This document shows positions 35,789-45,972 of a DNA stretch of 64,000 bases, piece after piece. Origin of the DNA: Hyphomonadaceae bacterium. GTDB taxonomy: Bacteria; Pseudomonadota; Alphaproteobacteria; Caulobacterales; Aquidulcibacteraceae. The first letter of the stretch is position 1. Each line of letters opens with the position of its first letter. The DNA is taken from assembly GCA_016791385.1 (NCBI GenBank), contig JAEUMR010000055.1, forward strand, positions 1 to 64,000. The letters are read 5' to 3'. A program made the position numbers and the translations under genes. The notes below the pieces were generated by a model. That model was not told the origin of the DNA. It made no database searches and saw only the letters and a list, made by a program, of their open reading frames with translations.

Positions 35789-38257
35789 ATGAAGCGGGTT
35801 CTGCGAGATGTTGTGCTCGGCGCGGCTTATGGCGTCGCCACTGTAGGCGCCGGGGCCGGTGCATTGCTTGCAGCGTCGACGGACGCTTATGCGCAAGAGG
35901 CTCAGCGCGCAGCCACGCCGCCAGCCGCACAGCCATCCGGCCAAGCCATTCGCCGCGTTGTCGTCGAAGGCAACCAGCGTATCGAGCCGGCGACTATCAC
36001 ATCGTATCTTCTCGTTCGCCCCGGCGACACGTTCGATCCCGAGCGCATCGACCTTTCGCTGAAGACGCTATTCGCCACCGGCCTCTTCGCCGACGTGCAG
36101 ATCGAACAGCGCGATACGGACTTGGTCGTGTCGGTGATCGAAAACCCGATCATAAACCGCGTCATCTTCGAAGGCATGCACACGGTTGACGAGAGCGATC
36201 TCGAAGACGAAGTGCAGGCGCGCCCGCGTTCGGTGTTCACCCCGGCGCGCGCGCAAGCCGACGTGCAGCGCATCATCGAAGTCTATCGCCGCGCCGGCCG
36301 CTTTGCGGCACAGGTTACGCCCCAGGTCCGCGAACTGGATCAAAACCGCGTCGATCTGATCTTCGAAGTCGACGAAGGTCCTGTTACCGGCGTTCGCGAT
36401 ATCAACTTCATCGGCAACGATGTGTTCTCGGATCGCGCCCTGCGCGACACCATCGTCACCGCCGAGTCGAGCTGGTGGAATTTCTTCCAGAGCAACGACA
36501 ATTACGATCCGGACCGTCTTGAGTACGATCGCGAACAGCTTCGACAATTCTATAACAACCGGGGTTACGCGGACTTCCGCGTGGTTTCCGCCGTTGCTGA
36601 GCTGACCCCTGACCGGAAAGACTTCTACATCACGTTCTCGGTGGACGAGGGCATCCGCTACGAATTCGGCGATGTCCGCGTCCAGACTGAACTGAACCGG
36701 CTGCCGCCCGAACTATTGCGCGCGGCGATCCCGATCCGGCCGGGCGAAGTATTTCGCGGCGAACTGATCGAAGACGCCATCGACGCTATGACATACTTGG
36801 CCGGCAGCGTCGGCTACGCCAACGTCGTCATCACGCCCAACATCGAACGCGACCGCGAAAACCGCGTCGTGAACATCACTTTCGAGGTCAACGAAGGTCC
36901 GCGCGTTTTCATTGAGCGCATCGACGTCGTTGGCAACACGCGGACCATCGATCGCGTCATCCGGCGCGAAATGCGCGTGAACGAAGGCGACGCCTTCAAC
37001 CGCGTTCTGCTCGACCGCTCACGTCAGCGTATCCAGTCGCTCGGTTTCTTCAAGGACGTCACGGTTGAAGACAGCGACGGCTCCCAGCCGGACCGCTCGG
37101 TCGTGACCGTTACGGTGGAAGAGGAATCCACCGGCGAACTCGCATTCGCTGCGGGCTATTCTTCAACCGACAGCTTCCTGTTTGACGCCTCGATCACGGA
37201 GCGCAATCTGCGCGGACGTGGCCAGTTCCTGCGCCTGCGAGCCTCGACGAGCCAGCAGCGTCAGCAGGTTGATCTGCGCTTCACCGAACCGCGTTTCATG
37301 GGCCGCGACCTGTCGGCCGGCATCGACCTCTACTCATTGCGCACTGACTTCCTCTCGCAATCCTCGTTCGAAAACCAATCGACCGGCATCGGATTGCGCG
37401 CGGGTTTCCCGCTGTCCGAGCAGTCCGGGATGAGCCTCACGTACTCGCTCATTCAGGACGATACCCAGATCGCTGGTTTCTTGGTCGATCTTGATGGAGC
37501 GGGACCGGGAACCGCGACGGGCGACCAGTGCGACATCGGCAACGTGGCGCGGCCGATCCTGTGCGATCAGGAAGGCACCTTCCTTACCTCGGTGTTCGGC
37601 TATGCGATCAACAGCGACCACCGCAACCAGCCGACCCGCGCCACGCGCGGGTTTGACCTGCAGTTCAGCCAGGATATTGCGGGGATCGGCGGCGACGTAA
37701 ATTACCTGCGCACCGAACTTGAAGGCGGCATTTATTACGGCCTGCCATGGGGCTTCCGCGCCTCGTTCCGCGGCAACGCCGGCTACATCATGGGGTGGGG
37801 CGGCGACGACGTCCGCATCAATGACCGCTTCTTCAAGGGCGGTTCGACCTTCCGCGGCTTCGATGTCGCGGGGATCGGGCCGCGGCAGCTTGTCGTCAAC
37901 ACGAGCGGCGCAACCGAGGTGGTCGGCGACGCAATTGGCGGCAACGCTTTTGCAATCGGCACGCTCCAACTCGACGTGCCAGTGCCATTGCCCGAGTCGT
38001 TCGGCATCGGCGGGGCGTTGTTCGTCGATTTCGGCACGCTTGGAGTTGTCGACTCGGCGGCGCGCAGAACTGTCGCGGTTGATGCAGACTCGAATCTGAT
38101 CGTCGATGACACGGCGAGCCTGCGGGCGGCTGCCGGTATCTCGGTCTTCTGGGATTCGCCGTTTGGCCCCGTGCAGTTCGATTTCTCGCAGCCTCTGCAA
38201 TACGAGGACTACGATCGGCGAGAACAGTTCCGGTTCTCGACCCGGACCCAATTCTGA
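35789..38257 (+). CDS. bamA: Outer membrane protein assembly factor BamA
   Basis: BamA inserts beta-barrel proteins into the outer membrane. The 822-residue precursor has a signal peptide ending AYA (cleavage after about residue 35), five POTRA domains (roughly residues 45-430, first is IRRVVVEGNQRIEPATITSY) and a C-terminal 16-strand barrel. The barrel carries the substrate-insertion motif FKGGSTFRGFD and ends in FSTRTQF with the terminal phenylalanine required for assembly. The start at 35789 supplies the signal peptide; longer starts overlap rseP. Confidence 0.96.
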   Translation: MKRVLRDVVLGAAYGVATVGAGAGALLAASTDAYAQEAQRAATPPAAQPSGQAIRRVVVEGNQRIEPATITSYLLVRPGDTFDPERIDLSLKTLFATGLFADVQIEQRDTDLVVSVIENPIINRVIFEGMHTVDESDLEDEVQARPRSVFTPARAQADVQRIIEVYRRAGRFAAQVTPQVRELDQNRVDLIFEVDEGPVTGVRDINFIGNDVFSDRALRDTIVTAESSWWNFFQSNDNYDPDRLEYDREQLRQFYNNRGYADFRVVSAVAELTPDRKDFYITFSVDEGIRYEFGDVRVQTELNRLPPELLRAAIPIRPGEVFRGELIEDAIDAMTYLAGSVGYANVVITPNIERDRENRVVNITFEVNEGPRVFIERIDVVGNTRTIDRVIRREMRVNEGDAFNRVLLDRSRQRIQSLGFFKDVTVEDSDGSQPDRSVVTVTVEEESTGELAFAAGYSSTDSFLFDASITERNLRGRGQFLRLRASTSQQRQQVDLRFTEPRFMGRDLSAGIDLYSLRTDFLSQSSFENQSTGIGLRAGFPLSEQSGMSLTYSLIQDDTQIAGFLVDLDGAGPGTATGDQCDIGNVARPILCDQEGTFLTSVFGYAINSDHRNQPTRATRGFDLQFSQDIAGIGGDVNYLRTELEGGIYYGLPWGFRASFRGNAGYIMGWGGDDVRINDRFFKGGSTFRGFDVAGIGPRQLVVNTSGATEVVGDAIGGNAFAIGTLQLDVPVPLPESFGIGGALFVDFGTLGVVDSAARRTVAVDADSNLIVDDTASLRAAAGISVFWDSPFGPVQFDFSQPLQYEDYDRREQFRFSTRTQF

Positions 38258-38270
38258 GGAGAAGCACATA

Positions 38271-38906
38271 ATGCGTGCATTGAGTATGGTGACTGCGGCG
38301 GCGATCGCGCTGACCGCTGTATCGGCTACGTCCGTTGCCTACGCGCAGCGCCGCGGCAATAACCAGTCGGCCAGCGTGGTGGCGGTGAACCTGCAGCGTG
38401 TCTTGGCGGAATCGGCGATTGGCCGCGACTATTCGGCCCGCTTGGCTCAGGTGCGCCAGCAGATCACGACCGAAGCACAGGCGCTCGCGCCGGAACAGCA
38501 AAGCGTCCAGCAGGAAGCGCAGCGGCTGCAGCAAGCCACGCGCAACCTCACGGCTGAGCAGGTGCGGAATAACGCGTCGCTGAGTTCGCAGCTGCAGGCG
38601 TTCAACCAGCGCCGCCAACAGCTGACGGTGCGCGAGCAAGGGCTCCAGGGCGACTTCGACTGCACGCAGATCATCACGCTGCGGACGTTGATGACGCAGA
38701 TCAACCCGGTGGTGCAGGCTGCCGCGCAACAACGCGGCGCCGGCGTCATCGTCGATGCGACATCGGCGGTCTATGTCGCTCCCGAGTTCGACATCACCAC
38801 GACCGTCATTCAGCAGCTCGACCAGAACCAAGGCACCCGCACGGCCACGGTCGCGCGCCACGCGGTCGCAGAATGCCAGCCGCAGCAGCCGGCGGCGGGC
38901 CAATAA
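38271..38906 (+). CDS. OmpH/Skp-family periplasmic chaperone
   Basis: A 211-residue Skp-like holdase that escorts outer membrane proteins to BamA. The signal peptide ends VAYA (cleavage near residue 25). The mature part is a Gln-rich helical coiled coil from about residue 50 to 130 (many QQ and QRR runs) with conserved VNLQRVLAESAIGRDY at its start, followed by a short helix/strand region containing VIVDATSAVYVAPEFDIT. It overlaps no neighbour and directly follows bamA. Confidence 0.88.
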   Translation: MRALSMVTAAAIALTAVSATSVAYAQRRGNNQSASVVAVNLQRVLAESAIGRDYSARLAQVRQQITTEAQALAPEQQSVQQEAQRLQQATRNLTAEQVRNNASLSSQLQAFNQRRQQLTVREQGLQGDFDCTQIITLRTLMTQINPVVQAAAQQRGAGVIVDATSAVYVAPEFDITTTVIQQLDQNQGTRTATVARHAVAECQPQQPAAGQ

Positions 38907-38914
38907 GAAGGACC

Positions 38915-38955
38915 GGCCCGTGACACGGGCCGCCTTCGGCGCCAGCATAGGCGCC
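38915..38955 (+). other. Two hairpins just before the lpxD start
   Basis: GGCCCGT (38915-38921) pairs with ACGGGCC (38925-38931) across GAC. A second hairpin is formed by GGCGCC at 38938-38943 and 38950-38955 across AGCATA. The second ends two bases before the lpxD ATG, and no clear ribosome binding site is visible, so they may attenuate transcription or influence translation. No T-run follows. Confidence 0.5.
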
Positions 38956-38957
38956 GT

Positions 38958-39959
38958 ATGATAGATCAACGTTTCTACGAAGCGCTCGGGCCGGTGACGG
39001 TCCGGGCGCTTGCGCCTTCCTCGGAGCTGGGAGGGGACGGCGAGCATAAGATCACAGGCGCGGCCCCCGCCGAACGCGCCGGTCCCAACGACCTCTGCTA
39101 TTACGAGGGCAAGAAAGGGGCGCCCCTAACGAGCGCGCCGGGTGCATGCATTATCGCGCCGGTGCAGGCGCACTTGGCGCCGGAGGCGTCGGCGCTGATC
39201 CTGTCCGACCGTCCGCGCAGTACATTCGCGCGGCTGGTCCCGCAGTTCTTACGCCCGCGCGTGTTCAACGCGGGAGCGGCGATTGACGCAAGCGCGCAAA
39301 TCGAACAAGGCGCGCGCATCCTGCCGGGTGCTGTCATCGGCCCTGGCGTGCAGATTGGCGCAGGCGCCGAGATCGGTCCCAACGCGGTGATCGGTCCGGG
39401 TGTTACGATCGGCCGGCGGACGCGGATTGGCCCGCGCGTCTCGATCGGCTTTGCCCTCATCGGTGATGACGTGAACATTCTCGCGGGAGCGGTGATCGGG
39501 GAGCAGGGCTTTGGCGTCGCCGGCGATGCAGCGGGCCCAATCGACGTGCCTCACCTCGGACGCGTGATCATTCAGGACCGCGTCACCATCGGCGCGAATT
39601 CCACGATCGATCGCGGCGTGTTCGACGACACCGTGATTGGCGAAGACGTGAAGATCGATAATCTCTGCCACGTCGCCCATAATTGCAGCATCGGCCGGGG
39701 CTCGCTGATCGCCGCTTTCGCCGGCATTTCCGGTTCCACCAAAGTTGGCGATGGCGTCACGATGGGCGGACGCGTCGGCGTGGCCGATCATCGCACCATT
39801 GGCCCTGGTGCGACCCTTGCGGGCGGCGCGGCCGTGTTCCAAGACGTGCCCGCAGGCGAGGTTTGGAGCGGATATCCCGCAAAGCCGCTGCGTAAATGGC
39901 TGCGTGAGGCGGCATGGCTAAGCCGCAGAGCGGCAGGGGCGCGCGATGAAGGCAAATGA
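38958..39959 (+). CDS. lpxD: UDP-3-O-(3-hydroxyacyl)glucosamine N-acyltransferase
   Basis: LpxD adds the second hydroxyacyl chain in lipid A synthesis. The 333-residue protein has an N-terminal uridine-binding domain (ending in LVPQFL) and a left-handed beta-helix of hexapeptide repeats from about residue 100 ([20 protein letters not shown]). The catalytic histidine lies in [12 protein letters not shown]-terminal helix extension closes the trimer. The last 14 bases overlap fabZ. Confidence 0.94.
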   Translation: MIDQRFYEALGPVTVRALAPSSELGGDGEHKITGAAPAERAGPNDLCYYEGKKGAPLTSAPGACIIAPVQAHLAPEASALILSDRPRSTFARLVPQFLRPRVFNAGAAIDASAQIEQGARILPGAVIGPGVQIGAGAEIGPNAVIGPGVTIGRRTRIGPRVSIGFALIGDDVNILAGAVIGEQGFGVAGDAAGPIDVPHLGRVIIQDRVTIGANSTIDRGVFDDTVIGEDVKIDNLCHVAHNCSIGRGSLIAAFAGISGSTKVGDGVTMGGRVGVADHRTIGPGATLAGGAAVFQDVPAGEVWSGYPAKPLRKWLREAAWLSRRAAGARDEGK

Positions 39960-40431
39960 TTTGACCGAGATGCAGAAGACGGCAGACGACGTGATCGAGA
40001 TCGGCGAAATCCTGCGCCGCTTGCCGCACCGCTATCCGTTCCTGCTGGTCGACCGTGCTGTCGAATACGTGCCTAACAAGTCGATCCGCGGCATCAAGTG
40101 CGTGACCATCAACGAGCCGTTCTTCCCTGGGCACTTCCCGGGTGCGCCGGTGATGCCCGGCGTGCTGCAGATCGAAGCTTTGGCGCAAACTGGCGCCGTG
40201 CTGATGTCTAAGACGCTAGACGCGGACATCTCCAAGCACATCATCCTGTTCATGTCGGTCGAGAACGCGCGCTTCAAGCGGCCTGTGATGCCAGGCGATG
40301 TGATGGAGATGCCGGTCGAGGTGCTGTTTCAACGCCGCAATATCTTCAAGTTCCGCGGCCGCGTCGAAGTGAACGGCGAACTCGCCACCGATTGCGAATT
40401 CGCCGCCATGAAGGCTGATCGTCCAGAGTGA
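39946..40431 (+). CDS. fabZ: 3-hydroxyacyl-[ACP] dehydratase
   Basis: FabZ dehydrates 3-hydroxyacyl-ACP in fatty-acid elongation and competes with LpxA for the same hydroxyacyl substrate. The 161-residue product has the hot-dog fold and the active-site histidine in [20 protein letters not shown], plus the [12 protein letters not shown] start motif. The start overlaps lpxD by 14 bases, and lpxA begins five bases beyond the stop: a fixed order in many Gram-negative lipid A operons. Confidence 0.96.
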   Translation: MKANDLTEMQKTADDVIEIGEILRRLPHRYPFLLVDRAVEYVPNKSIRGIKCVTINEPFFPGHFPGAPVMPGVLQIEALAQTGAVLMSKTLDADISKHIILFMSVENARFKRPVMPGDVMEMPVEVLFQRRNIFKFRGRVEVNGELATDCEFAAMKADRPE

Positions 40432-40435
40432 TCCC

Positions 40436-41227
40436 GTGAGCGCAAAAATCCATCCTACCGCCGTTGTCGACGACTCGATCGAACTCGGCGCCAATGTCGA
40501 GATTGGCCCCGGCTGCGTGATTGGCCCGAACGTGAAGCTGGGCGATGGCACACGCCTCATCGCGCACGTCTTCATCGAAAGCCACACCGAGCTCGGCCTC
40601 AACAACACCGTGTTCCCGTTCGCGGGCCTCGGCGGCACGCCTCAGGATCTGTCCTACAAGGGCGAGCCGACACGCCTCGTCATCGGCGACAACAACGTCA
40701 TTCGCGAGCACGCCACGCTGCACCGGGGCACTGCGCGCGGCCGCGCCGTCACCACCATCGGCAATGATTGCCTGATCATGGGCAATTGCCACGTCGCGCA
40801 CGATTGCATCGTCGGCAACAATGTCATCATGGCGCAGACGGCGACCATTGGCGGCCATGTTGTGGTCGGCGATTTCGCCTTCCTGGGCGGCCTCTCCGGC
40901 GTGCACCAGCATGGCCGCGTCGGTCGCCACGCCTTCGTCGGCGCCTCGGCGCTGATGACGACCGACCTCATCCCGTTCGGCTCCGCCATCGGCAACCACG
41001 CGCACCTTGGCGGGCTCAACGTGGTCGGCCTCAAGCGCCGCGGTTTCACGCGCGATCAGATCCACGATCTTCGCGCCGCCTATCGCCTGTTGTTTGCGGA
41101 AGAGGGCACCTTCCAGGAGCGCATCGAAGACTGCGCTGAGATCTATGCGAACAACCCGCACGTGATGGAGATCGTCGAGTTTGTGCGCGCTGACTCAGCG
41201 CGCCCGCTCTGCATGCCGCGAGACTGA
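40436..41227 (+). CDS. lpxA: Acyl-ACP--UDP-N-acetylglucosamine O-acyltransferase
   Basis: LpxA carries out the first acylation of lipid A synthesis. The 263-residue product begins at a GTG (MSAKIHPTAVV) and consists mainly of hexapeptide repeats forming a left-handed beta-helix; the catalytic base is the histidine in CHVAHDCIVGNNVI. The C-terminal helical part contains GLKRRGFTRDQI. The last residues (VEFVRADSARPL) are standard. Confidence 0.96.
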   Translation: MSAKIHPTAVVDDSIELGANVEIGPGCVIGPNVKLGDGTRLIAHVFIESHTELGLNNTVFPFAGLGGTPQDLSYKGEPTRLVIGDNNVIREHATLHRGTARGRAVTTIGNDCLIMGNCHVAHDCIVGNNVIMAQTATIGGHVVVGDFAFLGGLSGVHQHGRVGRHAFVGASALMTTDLIPFGSAIGNHAHLGGLNVVGLKRRGFTRDQIHDLRAAYRLLFAEEGTFQERIEDCAEIYANNPHVMEIVEFVRADSARPLCMPRD

Positions 41228-41229
41228 CC

Positions 41230-42087
41230 ATGGCCAGCTGGCGCAAACTCGGCGTGATTGCAGGCGGGGGTGAGTTGCCGGTCGTGCTCGCCGAGCATCT
41301 CGCCGCTTCGGGACAGCCCTATTTCATCGCGCGTATCGAGCCGATGGCGGATGACGCCTTGGCCCAGCACCCCGGCGCTGCACATGGGCTCGGCGCCATG
41401 GGCGCGCGGATGCAGGCGCTGCGCGAGGCGGGGTGCGACGCCATCGTGTTGCTCGGCCAAGTCGCACGTCCAGACATCAAGACATTGCAGTTAGACGAAG
41501 CGGCAATGGCGATGCTGCCAGCTATCTTGGCCGCGATGCCGCAGGGTGATGACGCGCTCTTGCGTGCGGTTCTCACCGAACATGAGCGCGCTGGCTTCCG
41601 CGTTGTCGGCGCTGACGAAGCAATGTCCGAACTGCTTGCACCGGCAGGAACGTGGGGAGGGGTATCGCCGACGCCGGCGCAATTGGCAGACTTGAAGAAA
41701 GCGGCACGCGTCGCCGCCGCTGTCGGCGAATTCGACATCGGCCAGGGCGTCGTCGTCTGCGACGGGCTCGTGCTGACGGTCGAAGCGCAGGAGGGGACGG
41801 ACGCCATGCTGCGCCGCGCAGCGGAGCTGCCGGCCGCCATCCGCGGCACAGCCGAGCGGCGGCGCGGGGTGCTGGTGAAGCGGCCAAAGCCCATTCAGGA
41901 ACGCCGCATTGATCTGCCCACCATCGGCGTGCGCACAATCGAAGGCGCCGCTGCCGCTGGTCTTGCCGGCATTGCCGTCGAAGCGGGCGGCGCGCTCGCC
42001 GTGCGCCGCGCCGACATTATCGCCGCCGCCGATCGCGCCGGCCTGTTTGTTTACGGCTTCACGCCGGCGGAGATCGGCGAGACTTGA
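41230..42087 (+). CDS. lpxI: UDP-2,3-diacylglucosamine pyrophosphatase LpxI
   Basis: LpxI hydrolyses UDP-2,3-diacylglucosamine in lipid A synthesis and replaces LpxH in alphaproteobacteria. The 285-residue product (DUF1009) starts with KLGVIAGGGELPVVLAEHLA and has the central AMGARMQALREAGCDAIVLLGQ and the C-terminal IGVRTIEGAAAAGLAGIAVE motifs. Its stop overlaps the lpxB TTG start by three bases. Confidence 0.94.
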   Translation: MASWRKLGVIAGGGELPVVLAEHLAASGQPYFIARIEPMADDALAQHPGAAHGLGAMGARMQALREAGCDAIVLLGQVARPDIKTLQLDEAAMAMLPAILAAMPQGDDALLRAVLTEHERAGFRVVGADEAMSELLAPAGTWGGVSPTPAQLADLKKAARVAAAVGEFDIGQGVVVCDGLVLTVEAQEGTDAMLRRAAELPAAIRGTAERRRGVLVKRPKPIQERRIDLPTIGVRTIEGAAAAGLAGIAVEAGGALAVRRADIIAAADRAGLFVYGFTPAEIGET

Positions 42088-43247
42088 GTACGAAAATCTT
42101 TCTCGTCGCAGCGGAATCGTCAGGCGACGCGCTCGGCGCCGATCTCGCCCGCGCGCTGAAGCAGCGCGACGCGCGCATCGAACTCGTCGGCGTTGGCGGC
42201 CCGCTGATGGCGGAAGAAGGGATCGAGAGCAAAGCCGACATCAAAGGCCTTGCCGTGCTCGGCTTCATCGACGGCCTGCTGGCCTATTCACGCGTGAAGC
42301 GCGCGGTAGCGGCCACAGTTGCTGCGGTGCTGGAAGCCAAGCCTGACGTCGTCGTGTTGATCGATTCCTGGGGTTTCACGCTGCGCGTGGCGCAGGGCGT
42401 GCGCGCAGCCGCCCCGCACATCAAGCTGGTGAAGTATATCGGCCCACAAGTGTGGGCGACGCGGCCCGGCCGCGCCAAGACGCTCGCCGCTGTCGTCGAT
42501 CATCTGATCTGCATCCACGATTTCGAGACGCCATTCTACGCGCCCTACAATCTTCCCTGCACCGTGTGCGGGCACCCCGCGCTCGGCCGCTTCAAGCCCG
42601 GCGATGGCCCGGCGCTGCGCGAGCGGCAAGGCTTCAAGCCGGACGACAAAGTCGTGCTGGTGCTCCCAGGCAGCCGCTCCAGCGAGATCCGGCGTGTGGG
42701 ACCCACGCTCTGGCGCGCTGCCGAACTCCTCGATCGCGACCGCCCCGATGTCCGCTTGATCGTGGTCGCCGCGCGGTCGGTGCACAAAGCCGTCATTGAG
42801 CAAGCCCCGGCTGCGGCGCGCGTGATCGACGAACGCGAGAAGGAAGACGCGTTTGCGGCCGCCACAGTGGCGCTCGCAGCATCGGGCACGGTGACGACGG
42901 AGGTGGCGCTGCAAGGCACGCCCGTGATCGTCGGTTACAAGCTTGGCTGGATCACCTGGGCGCTGGCGCGCGCCTTCTTGTTCAAGGGCAAGTATGCGAC
43001 GTTGATGAACGTGGCCGCAGACGCCGAGGTCGCGCCCGAATTCATCCAGACGCGCTGCACGCCGGAGAACATCGCCGTGGCCGCTGCGCCGATCATCGAC
43101 GACCCGGCAGCCCGTGATGAGCAGGTGCGCCGCCAGGACGAAGCGTTGGCGTTGATGGGAAGAGGCGGGACGCCGGCGGCGGAGATCGCCGCCGACGCCG
43201 TGCTCAAGGTGCTGAGCGATCAGGACCGGCGCGAAACCGGCACGTAA
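42084..43247 (+). CDS. lpxB: Lipid-A-disaccharide synthase
   Basis: LpxB condenses UDP-diacylglucosamine with lipid X to form the lipid A disaccharide. The 387-residue glycosyltransferase starts at a TTG codon overlapping the lpxI stop and shows [45 protein letters not shown] and [24 protein letters not shown]. The use of TTG is supported by the four-base overlap and by alignment of the N-terminus with the family. Its 3' end overlaps the convergent gltA by 28 bases. Confidence 0.95.
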   Translation: MSTKIFLVAAESSGDALGADLARALKQRDARIELVGVGGPLMAEEGIESKADIKGLAVLGFIDGLLAYSRVKRAVAATVAAVLEAKPDVVVLIDSWGFTLRVAQGVRAAAPHIKLVKYIGPQVWATRPGRAKTLAAVVDHLICIHDFETPFYAPYNLPCTVCGHPALGRFKPGDGPALRERQGFKPDDKVVLVLPGSRSSEIRRVGPTLWRAAELLDRDRPDVRLIVVAARSVHKAVIEQAPAAARVIDEREKEDAFAAATVALAASGTVTTEVALQGTPVIVGYKLGWITWALARAFLFKGKYATLMNVAADAEVAPEFIQTRCTPENIAVAAAPIIDDPAARDEQVRRQDEALALMGRGGTPAAEIAADAVLKVLSDQDRRETGT

Positions 43248-44527
43248 TCGCGGCGCGGCGCGCCGGTATAGACTTGACGCGGACGGCCGATCTTCTGGCT
43301 TTCGTCTTCCATCATCTCAGTCCATTGCGCGATCCAGCCGACGGTGCGGGCGACGGCGAACAGCACGGTGAACATGGACGTCGGGAAGCCCATCGCACGC
43401 AGCGTGATGCCCGAATAGAAATCGATGTTCGGATAGAGCTTGCGCTTGACGAAGTATTCGTCGTGGAGCGCGATCTTTTCCAGCTCGATCGCGACTTTCA
43501 GCAGCGGGTTGTCTTCCGCGCCCACTTCCTTGAGCACCTGGTGGCAGAGCTTCTGCATAGCCTTCGCGCGCGGATCGTAGTTCTTGTAGACGCGGTGGCC
43601 GAAGCCCATCAGGCGCACATCAGAATTCGGATCCTTCACCTTGGCGATGAAGTCCGGGATGTTGTCGACGGTGCCGATTTGCTCAAGCATTTTCAGCGCC
43701 GCTTCGTTGGCGCCGCCATGCGCGGGGCCCCACAGGCAAGCGATGCCGGAAGCAATGCAGGCAAACGGGTTGGCGCCGGACGAGCCGGCCAGACGCACCG
43801 TCGAGGTGGACGCATTCTGCTCGTGATCGGCGTGCAGGATCATGAACACGTCCATTGCGCGCGCCATGACCGGATTGACCTTGTAGTCCTCGGCCGGAAC
43901 CGCAAAGCACATGCGCAGGAAGTTCGAGGCGTAGTCGAGTTCATTGCGCGGGCTGATGAAGGGCTGGCCGACCGAATATTTGAACGCGCGCGCTGCGAGC
44001 GTCGGCATCTTCGCGATCAAACGGTGGCTAGCGATCACGCGCTGCTTGGGATCATCGATGTCGGTGCTGTCGTGATAGAAGGCTGAGAGCGCGCCGACCG
44101 TACCGACCATGACCGCCATCGGGTGCGCGTCGCGGCGGAAGCCTTCGAAGAAGCGATCGAACTGGGCGTGCAGCATCGTGTGATAGGTGATGTTCTGCAC
44201 GAACTTCTTGAGTTCGGCTTCGGTCGGCAGTTCGCCGTTGGCCAAGAGGTAGCAGACTTCGAGGAAGGTCGAGTGCTCGGCCAATTGGTCGATCGGATAG
44301 CCGCGATAGAGCAGCACGCCTTCATCGCCGTCGATATACGTGATCTGGCTCTCGCACGACGCTGTTGAGGTGAAGCCCGGATCGAACGTGAAGAGCTTTC
44401 CGTCGCCGTACAGCTTGCGGATGTCGATGACGTCAGGGCCAACCGAGCCGCCGTAAACAGGCAGTTCAAGCTGCTTGTTGTTCACGGTGAGCGTGGCCGA
44501 GGGTTTCTTTGTCAGTTTGCTGTCCAT
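43220..44527 (-). CDS. gltA: Citrate synthase (type II)
   Basis: GltA condenses oxaloacetate and acetyl-CoA in the TCA cycle. The 435-residue product is the hexameric, Gram-negative type with the extra N-terminal domain ([22 protein letters not shown]). Catalytic regions are [23 protein letters not shown] and [14 protein letters not shown]. The start at 44527 is preferred to a longer reading that runs to 44575, because it yields a normal N-terminus. The stop lies within the lpxB coding region. Confidence 0.96.
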   Translation of the reverse strand: MDSKLTKKPSATLTVNNKQLELPVYGGSVGPDVIDIRKLYGDGKLFTFDPGFTSTASCESQITYIDGDEGVLLYRGYPIDQLAEHSTFLEVCYLLANGELPTEAELKKFVQNITYHTMLHAQFDRFFEGFRRDAHPMAVMVGTVGALSAFYHDSTDIDDPKQRVIASHRLIAKMPTLAARAFKYSVGQPFISPRNELDYASNFLRMCFAVPAEDYKVNPVMARAMDVFMILHADHEQNASTSTVRLAGSSGANPFACIASGIACLWGPAHGGANEAALKMLEQIGTVDNIPDFIAKVKDPNSDVRLMGFGHRVYKNYDPRAKAMQKLCHQVLKEVGAEDNPLLKVAIELEKIALHDEYFVKRKLYPNIDFYSGITLRAMGFPTSMFTVLFAVARTVGWIAQWTEMMEDESQKIGRPRQVYTGAPRRDYVPVSRRS

Positions 44528-44537
44528 TGGCCTGTCC

Positions 44538-45923
44538 TCACACCTGATCCTTGATGCGCGCGAGCGCTTCTTCACGTCCCAAAAGTTCTAAGGTCTGCCC
44601 GAGATCGGGCGACGGCGCCCCGCCGGTGAGCGCCGCCCGCAAGGCCGGCCCAATTTGGCCCAAGCCAACGCCCTCATCGGTAGCGAAAGCCTTAAGCGCG
44701 GCGGCCAGCACTTCGTGTTCCCACGCATTTTGCGCTTCCAGCTTGTCGCTGAGGCGCTTCAAGCGCTGACGGGCTTCATCCTTCAACAGCCCCTTGGCCT
44801 TGTCGTCGAGCGAAAGCGGGCGCTGCGCCAGCAGGAAGCGCGCCTGTTCGGCCAGGTCGGGGATAGTCTTGGCGCGTGTCTTCAGCAGCGGCATCGCGCG
44901 GCTGACAGAACCCTGCGCAACTTCGCTGAGCGTCACGCCCTGACGGCCAAGGTGTTCGAGCAGCAGCCCCATCAGTCGCGTATCATCCGCCAGCGCCATG
45001 AAGTGTGCATTGACCGAATCGAGCTTCTTGAAGTCGAGCCGGGCCGGCGCCTTGCCGATATGGGCGATGTCGAACTGCGACACAGCCTCCTCCTTAGTGA
45101 GGATATCGTCATGGCCGGGGCTCCAGCCAAGGCGCATCAGATAGGCGTTCATCGCTTCGGGCAGATAACCCATGTCACGCCACTCATGCACGGCCTGCGC
45201 GCCATGGCGCTTGGACAGCTTCTTGCCGTCTTCGCCATGGATGAGCGGAACGTGCGCAAACTTGGGCGGGGTCCAGCCCATCGCCTGGAAGATCGGAATT
45301 TGCCGCGCGGCGTTGGTCAAATGATCGTCGCCGCGGATGACGTGCGTGACGCCCATATCGTGGTCGTCGACCACAACCGATAACATGTAGGTGGGCGTGC
45401 CGTCGGCGCGCAGCAAGACGAGGTCGTCGATATCGCGCGCCTTGATCCGCACATCGCCCTGGATCAGATCGGCGTTGAGAATCTCGCCCTCATCCGGCGC
45501 CCTCAAGCGAACCACGAACGGCGCATCCGGCGAAGGCGGCGCCTTGCCATCGCGATAGATCGAGCGAAGCGCACGGCCTTGCGCGTGCGCTTCGGCGCGC
45601 ACCGTTTCCGCCTCTTCTGCGGTCATGTAGCAGCGGAACGCGGTGCCGCGTTCGATCATGGCTTCCGCGGCCTCGCGGTGCCGCGGCGCGCGCGCGAACT
45701 GATAGGTGATCTCGCCGTCGTACTGCAGGTCGAGCCAGTCGAGGCCCTCGATGATCGCCGCGATCGCTTCCGGCGTGGAGCGGGCACGGTCAGTGTCTTC
45801 GATCCGCAGCAGGTATTTGCCGCCCATTTTGCGGGCAAAGAGCCAATTGAAGAGCGCAGTGCGCGCCCCTCCGATATGAAGGTAGCCCGTCGGGGAGGGG
45901 GCAAAGCGCGTGACGACGCTCAT
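44538..45923 (-). CDS. gltX: Glutamyl-tRNA synthetase
   Basis: GltX charges tRNA-Glu, and in many alphaproteobacteria also tRNA-Gln for later amidation. The 461-residue product has HIGG in [17 protein letters not shown] (residues 16-19, the HIGH motif) and KLSKRH as the KMSKS motif, with the anticodon-binding helical half at the C-terminus. The start at 45923 gives the standard N-terminus. The stop lies ten bases upstream of gltA, so both may be transcribed together. One of two possible paralogs (GltX1 or GltX2) cannot be decided here. Confidence 0.94.
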   Translation of the reverse strand: MSVVTRFAPSPTGYLHIGGARTALFNWLFARKMGGKYLLRIEDTDRARSTPEAIAAIIEGLDWLDLQYDGEITYQFARAPRHREAAEAMIERGTAFRCYMTAEEAETVRAEAHAQGRALRSIYRDGKAPPSPDAPFVVRLRAPDEGEILNADLIQGDVRIKARDIDDLVLLRADGTPTYMLSVVVDDHDMGVTHVIRGDDHLTNAARQIPIFQAMGWTPPKFAHVPLIHGEDGKKLSKRHGAQAVHEWRDMGYLPEAMNAYLMRLGWSPGHDDILTKEEAVSQFDIAHIGKAPARLDFKKLDSVNAHFMALADDTRLMGLLLEHLGRQGVTLSEVAQGSVSRAMPLLKTRAKTIPDLAEQARFLLAQRPLSLDDKAKGLLKDEARQRLKRLSDKLEAQNAWEHEVLAAALKAFATDEGVGLGQIGPALRAALTGGAPSPDLGQTLELLGREEALARIKDQV

Positions 45924-45972
45924 CGCGGGGAGCGGAACCAGTTCAAAACGCGGGCGTGTTAGCACGCGCAAC

